This document shows, in pieces, positions 1 through 9,864 of a stretch of DNA of 20,237 bases. Position 1 is the first letter of the stretch. Every line of letters begins with the position of its first letter. Both the position numbers and the translations under genes were made by a program. The notes under the pieces are model-generated. The model ran no database searches, was not told the origin of the DNA, and saw only the letters and a list, made by a program, of their open reading frames with translations. Location of the stretch: NCBI GenBank assembly GCA_049999725.1, contig JBNGIS010007855.1, positions 1 through 20,237 on the forward strand. The letters run 5' to 3'. This DNA is from Haplomitrium mnioides. Its lineage: Eukaryota > Marchantiophyta > Haplomitriopsida > Calobryales.

Positions 1-180
1 CCCCTTCTCCTTGCTTTTCTCCCCTCCTCTTCTCTCTCTCCTATCCTTGCGGCTTCTTGTTTCCCTTCCTCCCTTCTCGTTGTTCTTTCCTTCCCCCTTC
101 TCCTTTCTCTCACTTCCTCTTCTTCTCTTCTACCTTATCTCTTGTTTCCCCCTTTCTCTCTTGTTGCCTTGCTGCCTTCC
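1..180. repeat. Polypyrimidine tract on the plus strand
   Basis: Only 16 of the 180 bases are purines (91% C/T), with irregular C and T runs and no fixed period. Open frames here give only Leu/Ser/Pro/Phe-rich low-complexity peptides, as expected for any pyrimidine tract, so I do not call a gene. Such tracts occur in plant retroelement untranslated regions and promoters, and they can form triplex (H-DNA) structures; which applies here is not visible. The tract is cut by the window edge. Confidence 0.85.
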
Positions 181-1688
181 CCGCAGTTGTCACCGCGCGC
201 ACAAACAAATCGATTCAGCCGAATCGATCAGGTGAATCAATCAGGCTGATCAATAAGGAGGAGGATCACGGGAGTATGCAAAAAGGCGAGCAGACATGGA
301 AGATCACGAGGAGGGGAAGGAGTGTCGCAGGAAGACAGGATTTCGCAGGATGGGGTAGCATTTGATCGGCGCAGGAGACAAGAATGGCAATGCGTTGAGG
401 TCTCGGTGGAATCGATCAGGTCTGGTAGAGGAGGTTGAATCGCTAGAGAGGGGATCGTTGAATGCGTAGGCGTGGAGGAATTTGATTGCAAGGCTTGGAG
501 GATGGAATTCTACAAGGGGTGAATCAAACAGAGGAGGGTTCGAGGACAACATTCGATCGAGCAAGAAAATTGAGCATATGGGAGGCTCAATCAGGAGATA
601 GAGCATTCGTAGAGGAATTTGCGAGCGGAGGTGGCTAATCGATTGCTCTCTCCTGTCGTCACCGCGTGAGGAGCATGCCGGATTGATCAGCACAGATCGA
701 TATGACAAGGAAAATCGCACAGATCGATCCGGCAAGATCGATCAGCCAAAATAGAGTAGCGACAAGAGGCAGTTCAACCAAGGAGGCACAAGGGATTAGG
801 CATGAATCGATCAGCTGGATCGATCGAGCATCAAGCGAGAGGGAGGCTGATTGATCAGCAACATGAAGACAGGATACGAGGAGGCTGAGATTGAATAGAT
901 TATGGAGAAATGAATAGATGGAGGGCTGGAAAGTTTTGATCGAGCAGGAAGAAATGCAGCAGAGGTTTGTCACATGAGATTGAATCGAGGGAATCATTTG
1001 GCGAGGAGGTTGTCAGGCATAGGAATTCGACATGACAGAAGAATTTTGTGAGAGAGGCCACCAGGGAGGATCATTCGAGCATGGACTGCTTTTCAATTAG
1101 GGTAGAGCTAATTCTTCACCATCCGATCCTAGTAAAGCTGCAAGAAATTATGCAATTTGTATGCTTGCAGTGGGGCCACAACTGAAAGAAAATATAAGGA
1201 AAAAGCTTCGAGGAAGAAACTATTCGTGCGAGATTGTGAACAAAGTCATTGCAGACCTTCAAAGATGTGTGCTGTAGAGCGATTTGCAGTATGCAAAAGG
1301 ATTTGCGTGTACTCGGTGGAATGGATTCAACTGGAGGCCAAATCGTATCAAAATTGAGCTGGCAAGATAGAGGTTAAGCAAAGATAATATAGAGGCGAGG
1401 CTGCGTCAGGTGTTCGGTGAACAAGAAGATGAGGCAAGAAATGGAGAAGGAAGATGGGACATGGCAACGTAGGCAGAAGAACAATTGATAGCCCAAGCAC
1501 AACGCTAGTGGGATCGCACGAAGGCTTTGAACTCGCAGACACAAGACTCGAGTTAGGAGACAGAGTATCAATCGATAGGTATAGAGGAAGGTGGCAAATC
1601 GACAGAGGAGAATTTGCCAAGAATCAAGAGGGCTAGAGGACCTCGCCAGAATCGCAAGGAGAAGGTCTCGCCAAGAGTCGCTACGTAG
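181..1688. other. GATC/ATCGAT-rich low-complexity region, no gene
   Basis: Words related to ATCGATCAG, GATCGAG and GGAGGCTGA recur irregularly, for example GATCGATC at 722-729, 736-743 and 818-825. Minus-strand frames of 84-143 residues read through it (237-491, 304-735, 659-997), but they are Ser/Leu/Ile/Asp repeats driven by the recurring words and match no family I know. It is the left flank of the chromovirus LTR. It could be the untranslated interior of another, older retroelement; I see no LTR or coding motif to prove that. Confidence 0.5.
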
Positions 1689-1699
1689 TGTAACACTAC
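1685..1699. repeat. Perfect inverted repeat across the LTR/flank junction
   Basis: GTAGTG-TAA-CACTAC has 6 bp arms and a 3 bp centre and straddles the LTR end at 1689. The flank just outside is also the 8 bp palindrome CTACGTAG (1681-1688). Because the flank mimics the inverted LTR end, the exact boundary could be a few bases off. Confidence 0.6.
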
Positions 1700-1820
1700 A
1701 AACCTACATTACACGCACAAATTAGCACAAGTATAACACATACAAGTTAGCATAAAAGAGGTGCACAAAGAACTTCAAAAAACCTCCAAGGTAAGAGATG
1801 CCAAACAATGCACTCTCCTT

Positions 1821-1830
1821 CTTTATATAC
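1821..1830 (-). promoter_or_regulatory. LTR TATA box
   Basis: GTATATAAAG on the minus strand, about 426 bp into the LTR. It lies 40 bp downstream of the nearest CCAAT box and ~130-300 bp downstream of the G-box array, the normal spacing for a plant RNA polymerase II promoter in U3. Initiation would fall near 1790-1800. Confidence 0.7.
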
Positions 1831-1870
1831 TTGATAGAAAGCTCTTTGCTTACATAGGTGGAGGAACCTC

Positions 1871-1929
1871 ATTGGTTGCTTTTCTATCATCTTCTAATTG
1901 GACCCCTCTTTCTCTTTCACTCTAATTGG
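1871..1929 (-). promoter_or_regulatory. Three CCAAT boxes in U3
   Basis: CCAAT occurs on the minus strand at 1871-1875, 1897-1901 and 1925-1929, with regular spacings of 26 and 28 bp. The two distal copies sit in a repeated 10 bp word (TCTAATTGGA on the plus strand at 1893-1902 and 1921-1930), so they probably arose by local duplication. CCAAT boxes are NF-Y binding sites in eukaryotic promoters; the position 40-100 bp upstream of TATA fits that role. Confidence 0.55.
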
Positions 1930-1955
1930 ACCACCCTTTACTTTTATTCTCCTTC

Positions 1956-2134
1956 TGCCACGTGTTCTTATCTTTAGAACCTTCTATCTCTTTAGTTCTC
2001 ATTCTGCCACGTGTCCATATCTTTAGAACCTTATTTTCACTTTAATTCTTCGCTTGCCACGTGTTCTTATCCTCTTCTAAAGTACTCCCTTTTTCATTTT
2101 AATTCGTTGACTTTCTCTCCTCTTGCCATGTGTC
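1956..2134 (-). promoter_or_regulatory. Tandem G-box/ABRE enhancer array in U3
   Basis: The minus strand carries ACACGTGGCA three times (CACGTG cores at 1959-1964, 2008-2013 and 2058-2063) and a one-base variant with core CACATG at 2127-2132. Spacings are 49, 50 and 69 bp. The first two intervals are imperfect tandem copies, with TATCTTTAGAACCTT shared after the box. ACACGTGGC is the classic plant G-box/ABA-response element bound by bZIP factors of the ABF/GBF type and by bHLH factors such as PIFs. Tandem U3 modules of this kind act as enhancers in other plant retroelements; activity here is inferred. Confidence 0.75.
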
Positions 2135-2258
2135 CAATTCTCTAAAATAGCAACCGCTTTTTGTTACTCTAACTTAGTAATAGCTTTCTAGACATAGTTG
2201 ACACTATATCTTACTTCATTTTTAGCTATGGCTTATTAAAGTTAGTGACTGTTTCAAT

Positions 2259-2271
2259 CCTCCCCCCTTTT
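2259..2271 (-). other. Polypurine tract (plus-strand primer)
   Basis: AAAAGGGGGGAGG on the minus strand, separated from the LTR start by AT. It is the RNase H-resistant primer for second-strand DNA synthesis and fixes the LTR edge at 2256. Its first two bases overlap the pol stop codon TAA (2270-2272), so pol runs right up to the LTR with no 3' spacer. Confidence 0.85.
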
Positions 2272-2308
2272 AAGAGGCAACGTCCTCGTTGTGAGTAAGA
2301 GAGTTCTC

Positions 2309-2470
2309 AAAAGAGTGAACAAGTGTAGAGGCATTAGCCAAATTCTCCAATGGCTCCAAAGTAGCTTCATAAAGAGGGTAGTCTTTCCAACGAACCAAAT
2401 ATTCAACAATCTCACGACGACCGAGGCGCCGTGTAAGTTTCTTCAAGAGTTGTTCAACCTCATACTCTTC
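2309..2470 (-). other. Pol segment: C-terminal chromodomain
   Basis: The pattern is EEYEVEQLL, a short basic stretch, EYLVRWKDYP, then EATLEPLENL. This is a chromodomain fused to integrase, the defining feature of chromoviruses, which in studied elements directs integration to particular chromatin marks. One cage aromatic is present (Trp in VRWK). The position that is Trp in the usual TWEP motif is Leu (TTG for TGG), so methyl-lysine binding may be weakened. The frame closes at 2270-2272, about 12 residues after the domain. Confidence 0.9.
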
Positions 2471-2534
2471 ATGACTCTCAATAAGTTTAGGTGGTGGAGA
2501 GGGCTCTGGGGTGCTAGTAAAAGAGGAAGAACGA

Positions 2535-3570
2535 GGGACAAAAGCCCGGAGTAAAGAGATATGAAAGATATGATGAATCTTCATGTGAGGAGGTAAAACC
2601 AACCGATAAGCCACTTCACCAATGTGAGCAAAGATAGAAAAAGGACCAATAAAGCGAGCACTTAACTTACGCAAATGAAGCAAAGGAAGATTGGATGTGA
2701 AGAGCTAGACTTGATCACCGATAGCAAAGGTTACCTCTCGATGATGAGTATCAGCATATTGCTTTTGTCGATTACGAGTAACTTCCAATTTTTCCTTGGC
2801 TCGTCGAATTTCGTGATGTAGACGATGGAGAAAATCATCAACGATTAGACTCTTAGAATTCGACAGTAAGGCATGTTGAAGACTAGAGATCGTGGTAGGA
2901 TGCTCACCATACATCAAAAAGAAAGGTATGGCACATGTGGAACTATTGATAGAGTTATTGTACGAGAACTCTACAAGAGGGAGTAGCCAATCCCACTCCT
3001 CTTGCTCTTCCAAAGTAAAAGCTTGTAGCATATCTTTGATGGTTCGGTTGGGCCGTTCAGTTTGACCATCAGATTTCGGGTGATAAGCAGTAAGCATAGC
3101 CAGTTTGGTCTTGAGAAGACCAAATATAGTGCGCCCAAACATGCTGGTGAATTGAGTACCTCGGTCATAAATAATAACTTTGGAAAGACCATGATGAGAG
3201 TAGACTGCTTCCAAATAAATTCGTGCTAACTCAGGTGCTGTCACAGATTTGGTAGTTGGACGAATATGAATCATTTTGCTAAGCTTGTCTACAAAAACAA
3301 CAATAGCATCATAGCCCATAGAAGTACAAAGTAGCTCACATACAATATCCATACTCACATGCTCTCATTGTCGATTGGGAATAGGTAATGGTTGCAATAA
3401 GCGTCCTCGTGTAAAGTTGGTAGCCTTGTTTTGTTGACAAGCCAAGCAACTCCGAACATAAGCCTCCACATCTTGATGCATCTTAGGCCAATAATAAACT
3501 CGTTCAAGATGGTCCAAAGTCTTCTCAATTCCAATATGGTCCCCAACTACGGAATCATGTGGTGCTTCAT
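2535..3570 (-). other. Pol segment: integrase
   Basis: The N-terminal HHCC zinc finger is complete: His codons at 3557-3559 and 3536-3538, then CLAC with Cys codons at 3446-3448 and 3437-3439. The core keeps Asp (SMDI, 3347-3349), Asp (IYDRGTQF) and Glu (GQTER) with exactly 35 residues between the last two, the DD35E signature. A GPF module (around 2640-2655) follows, as in chromovirus integrases. Stops at 3365-3367 (just before SMDI) and 2705-2707 (just before the GPF part) each replace an expected Trp. The enzyme inserts the DNA copy into chromatin. Confidence 0.93.
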
Positions 3571-3759
3571 ATAAAATCTCAGAGCGAAGCTTAATATTAT
3601 TGGGAACCCATACCTTATCTTAGAAGAAAATCAATCCTCTCACCTCTTTCACCAACTTCTTTTGTTGTGTGGCAATGATCTCTTCATCTGTCTTTACTGC
3701 CGCCAACATTTCTGTCCACTAAGTATGATGAATTGTGACTTCTGACATGATGTTGAGTT

Positions 3760-4276
3760 GAGGCATGTGTGTCAAGGCATTTGCAATTTGACGTTTTCCT
3801 TACAAATAAATCATCTTCATATGGAACCATTGTCACCACTCTGCCCATCGAATTTGCCTTTTTAAGAGCTCTTTTTGAGTTTCTAGATATATTAGAGGCT
3901 TATGGTCGATTTCGACCACAAACTCCTTATCTCCAAGATAGTGCTTCCAATGCTTGGTTGATAACACAATCACCAATTCTTCTCGTTCTATGGTGTGGTA
4001 GTTCTGCTCTGCATTGCTCAATTTTCTAGAAAAGAAGGCAATATGATGCCAACCATCCTCCCATTCTTGTTGCAAAACTCCACCTATGGATTTTCCACAT
4101 GCATCCACCAAAAGTTTGATTGGTCGTTTAGAACCATACCATTTAAAAATTGGAGCATGAAGAGGTGATTTCTTCAATGCCTGAAGCGCCAACTCTTCTG
4201 TAGCTCTCAATGTCCACGTATGACTTTTCTTGAGCAAGTTGGTCAATGGTTCTGCTATTTGTGCAAAACCTTTCAC
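3760..4276 (-). other. Pol segment: RNase H domain
   Basis: 147 uninterrupted residues follow the frame change, then decay. Catalytic acids visible are Asp58 in LLVDACGKSIGG, the Glu cluster at 98-100 in TIEREELVI, and Asp124 in VEIDHKPL. The fourth acid, normally in an ADALSR-like motif, reads IANALTHMP: Asp to Asn at codon 3779-3781, again a G-to-A change. Stops at 3833-3835 and 3800-3802 fall between the third and fourth motifs. The domain would remove RNA from the RNA-DNA hybrid during reverse transcription; this copy would be inactive even if translated. Confidence 0.9.
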
Positions 4277-5035
4277 GAATCTACATAAAACCCGGTTAGC
4301 CTAAAAAATCCTCTTAGTTGTGTGTGATCACTATGAGCTTCCCACTTCTGAATTGCCTCTACTTTTTCATCCATAACTTGGATTTCTAATGCACTCACAC
4401 GATGACCCAAGTAGCCCACCTCTCTTTTTCCAATTTCGCATTTTGACATCTTCACATATAGCTTATGATTTCAAAGTACCTTCAATACCGTACGAAGGTG
4501 TTGTTGATGCTCTTGGAGATTCTTGTTGTAAATCAGAATGTCATCCAAAATGACAATAACAAATTTATCTAGATAAGATCAAAAAATATTGTTTATAAGA
4601 CCCATAAATGTTGCAGGAGCATTAGTTAATCCAAAAGGCATAAGAAGATATTCGAAATGCCCATATCAACTTCGAAATGCTATTTTTTGCACATCACCTT
4701 CTGCAATTCGAATTTGATTGTATTCGCTTCTCAAATCCAACTTTGTAAAGTAATTTGTTTCTTGAAGTTGATCAAACAAATCATCCATTCTAGGTAATGG
4801 ATATTTATTTTTCAGCATTTGTTGGTTGAGTGCTTGATAGTCAATACACATCCCTATACTCCCATCTTTCTTTTTCAGAAACAATACTGGTGCACCATAA
4901 GGAGAGATGCTTGGCTGAATGAACCCCTTCTTCAATAATTCAGTAATATGAGATTTGCATTCCTCGAGTTCATGAGGAGGCAATTGATATGGTGCTTTAC
5001 ATGGTGGGATACTTCTTGGAATAACCTCAATCTTG
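4276..5035 (-). other. Pol segment: reverse transcriptase domain
   Basis: The region starts with the pre-RT linker ([10 protein letters not shown]) and runs through [15 protein letters not shown], the motif A core [13 protein letters not shown] (catalytic Asp codon at 4735-4737), the YGHFEYLLMPFGLTNAP motif and motif [10 protein letters not shown] (Asp-Asp codons 4540-4545). It ends with the GYLGH and FFRLTGFY connection sequence. All three catalytic aspartates survive although the frame has three TGA stops. An Arg-to-Gln change in CIDYQALN relative to the family norm fits the same C/G-to-T/A decay. This enzyme copies the element RNA into DNA in cytoplasmic particles. Confidence 0.92.
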
Positions 5036-5170
5036 TCAAAAGTTGCATGCTTTGTGTAATTTTTTCTTTGAACATTTATCTTCCAAGCAAGATGGATCCT
5101 TGATCTTTCTCTGAGTTGGGCACATGCCTTGTCTGAGCTCTCAAATTAATGCAAAATTGTGCAATTGAGG

Positions 5171-5199
5171 AATATGATAGACGTTAGTCTATCTATATT
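5171..5199. repeat. Hairpin-forming inverted repeat beside the retroelement break
   Basis: AATATGATAGAC and GTCTATCTATATT pair around a GTTA loop: seven perfect base pairs (5176-5182 with 5187-5193), then five more after a one-base bulge. It lies 23 bp beyond the last readable pol codon. It may mark the breakpoint or the edge of a small inserted element, but no longer terminal repeat is seen. Confidence 0.5.
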
Positions 5200-8100
5200 C
5201 CACAAAGATTTTTTATGATAGTATCTTTTGCCATCAAATATTACAGAGTCTCATATTGTCTATACGTATAATAAAGAGCTCAAAGCATCTCTTAGCATAT
5301 TGTAGATTAATATGTCAATGTTTGTCGCAATATAATCTTTTTTTGAATTTATTTCCCATAAATATTTTAGGATTTTGTATCTAAAAGGTCTTTTAAAATT
5401 ATAAGAAAACATTTAGAATATAGCGATTAAAGTTTAACATGTTTTTTTGATATTCTCTTTAAGTTGTCTATCTCACTATAATATAATATTTCTATATTTA
5501 ATTTCATACCAAATATTGAGTATAAAGTTTTTTCCAAAAGAAAAGTATTTGAATAAAGAAAATTTCAGATTAAAGAAATTTTTTATTAAAAAAATTCACA
5601 ACTATCAAAGAACGTAATTTTTGAAGCACAAATTTGAAAAAAAAAAAAAAAAGAGGTTCTTGAATGTGAAATCAAATATGAACTAAGTAGCAGTTCCTCG
5701 TTTTTCAAAGTAGCGGATGTTAATGGAAAAACTATAGCAAATGAAACTTCAAGATATAGCTAGGATTTTCAGACTTACGACTTGGAAAGGGCTACAAAGA
5801 TGAAGCTATGACAACAAAGGAGGTTTCAGAACCGAATAACAAAACATTTGCTCTATGACAACAAGCTTACAACAATGAAGTCAAGTACAATCTAGATTAC
5901 AAATAGAGAGCCTACAACAATGGAGTAAGCTTCAGGCCCAATTGCAAAGATGAAGTTTACAAAAAATTACCACAAAAGATGACTCATGTAGCGGCTACAA
6001 AAGTCAAAAAACACCTAGACTTATGATAATGAATAGCAAACATATGAGTATAATGACAAGGCTAATGGACATTAACAAAATATTGAAGAGTGAGCTATGG
6101 TTACAATAATGGGTTGTTAAAAGGTTGCAAATTTTGGATTGCGCAAGTGAGAACTAAAGGCAAAACTAAAATGGAGAACAATAGAGAAACAATATGATAA
6201 TTGGATATAGAAATTGTTTGGGATCATTAAAATGAATTGGAAGCTATTAGTATTGATTGGGGATTCCAATGATTGTAAGTGAGAATCTACCATAGTTGAA
6301 GCAGAGTAGACGCAAGGACGAACCAACATGTCATACTTCTATGATATTCAGATACACAAGTTTATAGTCATACCAAATCGAGGGCAAGGTGGAGCTATTT
6401 GAACTCTTTGTAGATCATTAAGTTGTTTGCCTATTGATTTAGTATAGAATAGTAGAATGCTTCTATGTTGTTGAATCCATGCTTTCTCTTTCACCTATGA
6501 TTTAGAGCAATGACTCCACTTTTATTTCAATCAACATCAGACTTAATAGATAATATAACGTAGTTTGGCAGCCAAAACTATTGAGGAGTGCAATTCTCAA
6601 GGCAATGCACATTAGTTTTGTTGCATATAAGGGCAACCAATAACTTGTCATACTAAATCATATTCTAGCACTCATACTCAAAGAGCTTTTGTGTAGGTGT
6701 AGCTTATGATGAGTCTTCAAATTCTAAAAAAATACAAAATAACTATCCACACAAACACAAAAGATAAAACACACAAATTGTTGAGGTAGGCTCATTTTTC
6801 AAAGGAAATTCTTTTTTTCTCATCCTCAAACTAGTTTAACGTAATCACACACAAGAATTATACTTGCACATAAATGATTACAAAACAAAGAAGTGGTAGA
6901 CTTTTTTTTTTGTTTTAGTCTTCTTTTGCTAGCCTCATCTCCAATTACAAAAAACATAATAAACATATATATGCTCATTAATAACTTGATTACAAATAGA
7001 GTTGTATGCACAATTCTTATTGGGACATAAACAAATGATACATAATACATATATAAAGGCAAACATTCATACTTTTGATACCTCACATGATCATTGGCTC
7101 TCTAAAATTGATTTATAGATCACCGATGTTTTTCGTTGACAACATAGAACCTCCACAATTCTTATGTTTATGAGGTCAAATTCACACACATTTTGTCATG
7201 AATGACACTCCAACAAACACAATAAACTTTTGGACATTGCAGCACTTCCATCACCTTGTTCTATTTTGATTTTTTTGAATACTTTAGTTGTTTCTTCTTC
7301 ACAAACAATGGGCATCCATAGATAGTATACTAATTTATATCCTAATATATCACCAATCTTGCTTCGTAGAATATATTTTTCATATAAGTAGCTGAAATTA
7401 CAATATGAAATCTCCAATCGCATCAAATTATAGATCCTTCTCTTGCCATATCTTCAAATCATTCCATTCCACATCAAATACAGATTAAAGAGCCTCAAAC
7501 TCTTGCATCTTCACACCAAAATCACAACTTGAAAAGCTGGCCGTCAAGAAAGATCGAGAGAGAGAGGGAAGCCTTGTTTCTTCCACTATATCACCATGTT
7601 TGCTTCCCACCTTAGTTTCTTATCTCTTCCCTATAATTTTCTTGTGGTTGTAAAAAATGTGTTACTATTTTCTTTTCAAAACTTATGTTACTACACTCTT
7701 GCCTACACATACTCAATAAAGGCATTCAATGATTATCTATTAATATGATTGTAGTTGGTTGTTATTTAGTACTAGTGTTGGAGTATGAGATTGAGCATAT
7801 ATTTACTTAAGTGTGGCAATGCTACCCCCAACCATCTCATTATTCTGTTTGGTTTATAGCTTGCAGTGTTTATTGCTTATTTTTTTACACCTTGGTGTGT
7901 ATTTTACTCATTTTGTTGGGCTGGTTTGGGACATATATCAATTATATTCTAATATTTTTTAGTTGAGGTCTTTTTGTTGATATTATATCTTACTTATATA
8001 GTTTCCTCTTCATCTTTGCAGATTCTTCATGTTGCATGTTCCATCCTTTCGTTGTTGGTATTGTACTACACTTCTAAGAATATCTTTACCTCCAACAATT

Positions 8101-9864
8101 TAATAGTTGCAGAGTTACTTAGTTAAATGGTCATATGATTGCTTAGGGAAAGACAATTAAGACAACATATTTGGGTGAAAAGAAGGGATAAATGGTTGTC
8201 TTCAACAACAAACAAATATGGAAAAAGACTAAAAACACATCAAGAGATAGGAAATCACCAATGTATGTTGGATTACATGATGGGTTAAGTATTACTTGTA
8301 TTTCGAGCATGAAAAATATCAAACAATCAAAAGATATATCAAGATGATATCAAAATCAAAGATAGAACACCACCAAAATGAACTATTGAGATGTATAGAA
8401 AAAGGAAATCTACAAATGGATATGTGGGTTGTTTGGGTTTTTTGTATTTATTAAGTGTGTTTTGTTTACATCCAAGGAAGAGAACACTACTAGTAAGACA
8501 AAGTTTGTAGCATAATACCACACAAGGAGAAGTATAAAAGAAATAGAAGTTATAAGAGCTAAATCAAATGAAAAAGTGGGGCTATACTAAATTTGATTCT
8601 TATTTTAATCAATCACAAACTCCTTCTATTTATATCAATATAGAATAACAAGATACTGTTACAATAGAAACACCAAAATCAATTGATTTATTCTTATATT
8701 GGGTCAACATTGTATCCTATAAGTGTATGAAGACTATGTTGACAAGATTTAGTCTTCAATCTTTAAAATTTTGAACAATTATAGGGAAATTAGTTGGATG
8801 GGAGCTGAAGATTTCCTAATAGGGGTACATTCTGTCTTTTAGTCTTGCAACTTCTATGTTTTATGAGCTAAATAACATAAAAGAAGTATGGAATTGCTTA
8901 GCAAGAGTTCATTTCAAGCAAAAGTTTAGATATGTCGAATTCTTTGCTTGCTCAATTTACTGCTAAAGTTCCATCTTAGCTTTTATAATAATCTTATCTA
9001 AGAAAGCAAAGTTCTTTTGAAGGTTACTAAGTGGTGATGAGTTTATATTTACAAAATAAAGAGACTTATTAGAGATACTCATTGAACTAATAAAATTTAC
9101 AAGCATATGACTTTTGTGCTCCTCTCACAAAAGGCAACTTTGATTTACGTATTATAGTGTTTATTTTGACATGTTAAGCCTTCAATGTGGTTGTTGAAGA
9201 TTATTCCTTTGGGTTGTGCTCTATGTTGTGAGACAAATGTGTGTGAAAAATGGGTGTAGCAACACGGAACTCCCGCAACTCTAATTTTATCCTTTCTCCA
9301 AGTTCTTTTACTCGAAGAGGACTTGAGAATTGCTCAATATCGCTTAGCTTTATCAAAATTCAATTGTTTCATGCCTTTTTTTTATTGTCACGATGTAATA
9401 TTCAACTAATTTTGTTAACTATTGGGTCACACTTCAATTATTAGTAGTTGTTGAGCTTAAAGTTAAACTTATAGTTGTTTACCCAACCGACTATTAACTC
9501 ATTCACAATTTCCTGATTTTGAACTTATTTAATCCACAAACCTTAGCCTTCCGATGTAGTTTTCGATGTGGAAGTTGAAATGACACCCCTTGACTTCTCT
9601 ATCGTACTCCATACTCTAACTTTGACTGCTAGCTACATGACAAATCAGTTTGTTGACCAGAGTTGCCCGACGCTATTTTCAACAAGGGTAGCTTGACCGT
9701 CGCCCAAACTTAGAGCAATTTCTCTTCTAATAGCTAACTTGTCAAGAACACAACAAGCACTCCTCTCAGTAACCAGATCATTTTCTTAGTTGTCACTCAA
9801 ACTTAGCCAACTAATAGTTAGTTCCTTACCTTTGAAAACACCGATACAAAGATATCCTCTATGA
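5200..9864. other. AT-rich region with no recognisable gene
   Basis: No frame exceeds about 90 codons and none resembles a known domain. Visible items are a 16 bp A-tract at 5637-5652, the short degenerate repeats at 5785-6000, a GA run near 7555-7565 and many poly-T stretches. The A-tract could be the tail of a retroposon, but no LINE or SINE body or target duplication was recognised. Abrupt changes of texture suggest several old insertions that I cannot delimit. Confidence 0.6.
5785..6000. repeat. Patch of short degenerate repeats around GCTACAACAATGAAG
   Basis: Related words of 12-16 bp (CTACAAAGATGAAG, CTTACAACAATGAAG, CCTACAACAATGGAG, GCAAAGATGAAG, GCGGCTACAAA) recur about every 30-50 bp on the plus strand. 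Spacing and sequence are too irregular for a recent tandem array. Frames across it are interrupted by stops. This is probably an old minisatellite-like patch. Confidence 0.4.

Larger units (their letters stand above)
1689..2256 (-). repeat. 3' LTR of the chromovirus, 568 bp
   Basis: Read on the minus strand it starts TGAAACAGTC directly after the polypurine tract and ends GTAGTGTTACA. This gives TG...CA ends and a short imperfect terminal inverted repeat (TGAAACA / TGTAACA). Inside are a G-box repeat array, CCAAT boxes and a TATA box in the order expected for U3. If transcription starts about 25-35 bp beyond the TATA box, U3 is roughly 460 bp and R plus U5 about 105 bp; that split is inference. 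No AATAAA is seen in the presumed R. No second copy of this LTR lies in the window. Confidence 0.88.
2270..5145 (-). pseudogene. pol: Decayed chromovirus pol polyprotein (RT-RNase H-integrase-chromodomain)
   Basis: One degraded frame runs from 5145 to the TAA at 2270-2272 with no upstream ATG needed; it is the tail of a longer pol lacking protease. In-frame stops lie at 4666-4668, 4579-4581, 4471-4473, 3833-3835, 3800-3802, 3719-3721, 3620-3622, 3365-3367 and 2705-2707. A frame change near 4284, best explained by one lost base, separates the reverse transcriptase frame from the rest. Several stops sit where family members have Arg (TGA at 4666, 4579 and 4471) or Trp (TGA at 3365, TAG at 2705), which is C-to-T change on one strand or the other. 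This suggests decay of methylated cytosines. Catalytic motifs are mostly still readable, so the copy is old but not ancient. Confidence 0.93.
1689..5148 (-). mobile_element. 5'-truncated Ty3/gypsy chromovirus (LTR retrotransposon)
   Basis: On the minus strand the order is reverse transcriptase, RNase H, integrase, chromodomain, polypurine tract, LTR. That is the 3' half of a Metaviridae chromovirus. The LTR boundary at 1689 (TG) is clear. The right limit is where the pol frame closes (TAA at 5146-5148) and the sequence becomes AT-rich with no retroviral similarity I can see. Gag, protease, primer-binding site and 5' LTR are missing, so the copy cannot move by itself, and with nine stops it cannot supply proteins to others. 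I could not identify a target-site duplication because the other end is lost. Confidence 0.93.

Noticed and set aside
304-735. 143-residue minus-strand frame in the GATC-rich region
   Set aside because: Its peptide is produced by the recurring DNA words and carries no motif.
3355-3546. 63-residue minus-strand frame inside the integrase region, and plus-strand frames at 2291-2554 and 3769-4029
   Set aside because: Shadows of pol: the real frame (zinc finger and RNase H) reads through the same bases with clear motifs.
5637-5652. A16 tract as the tail of a LINE, SINE or processed pseudogene
   Set aside because: No retroposon body upstream and no flanking target duplication visible.
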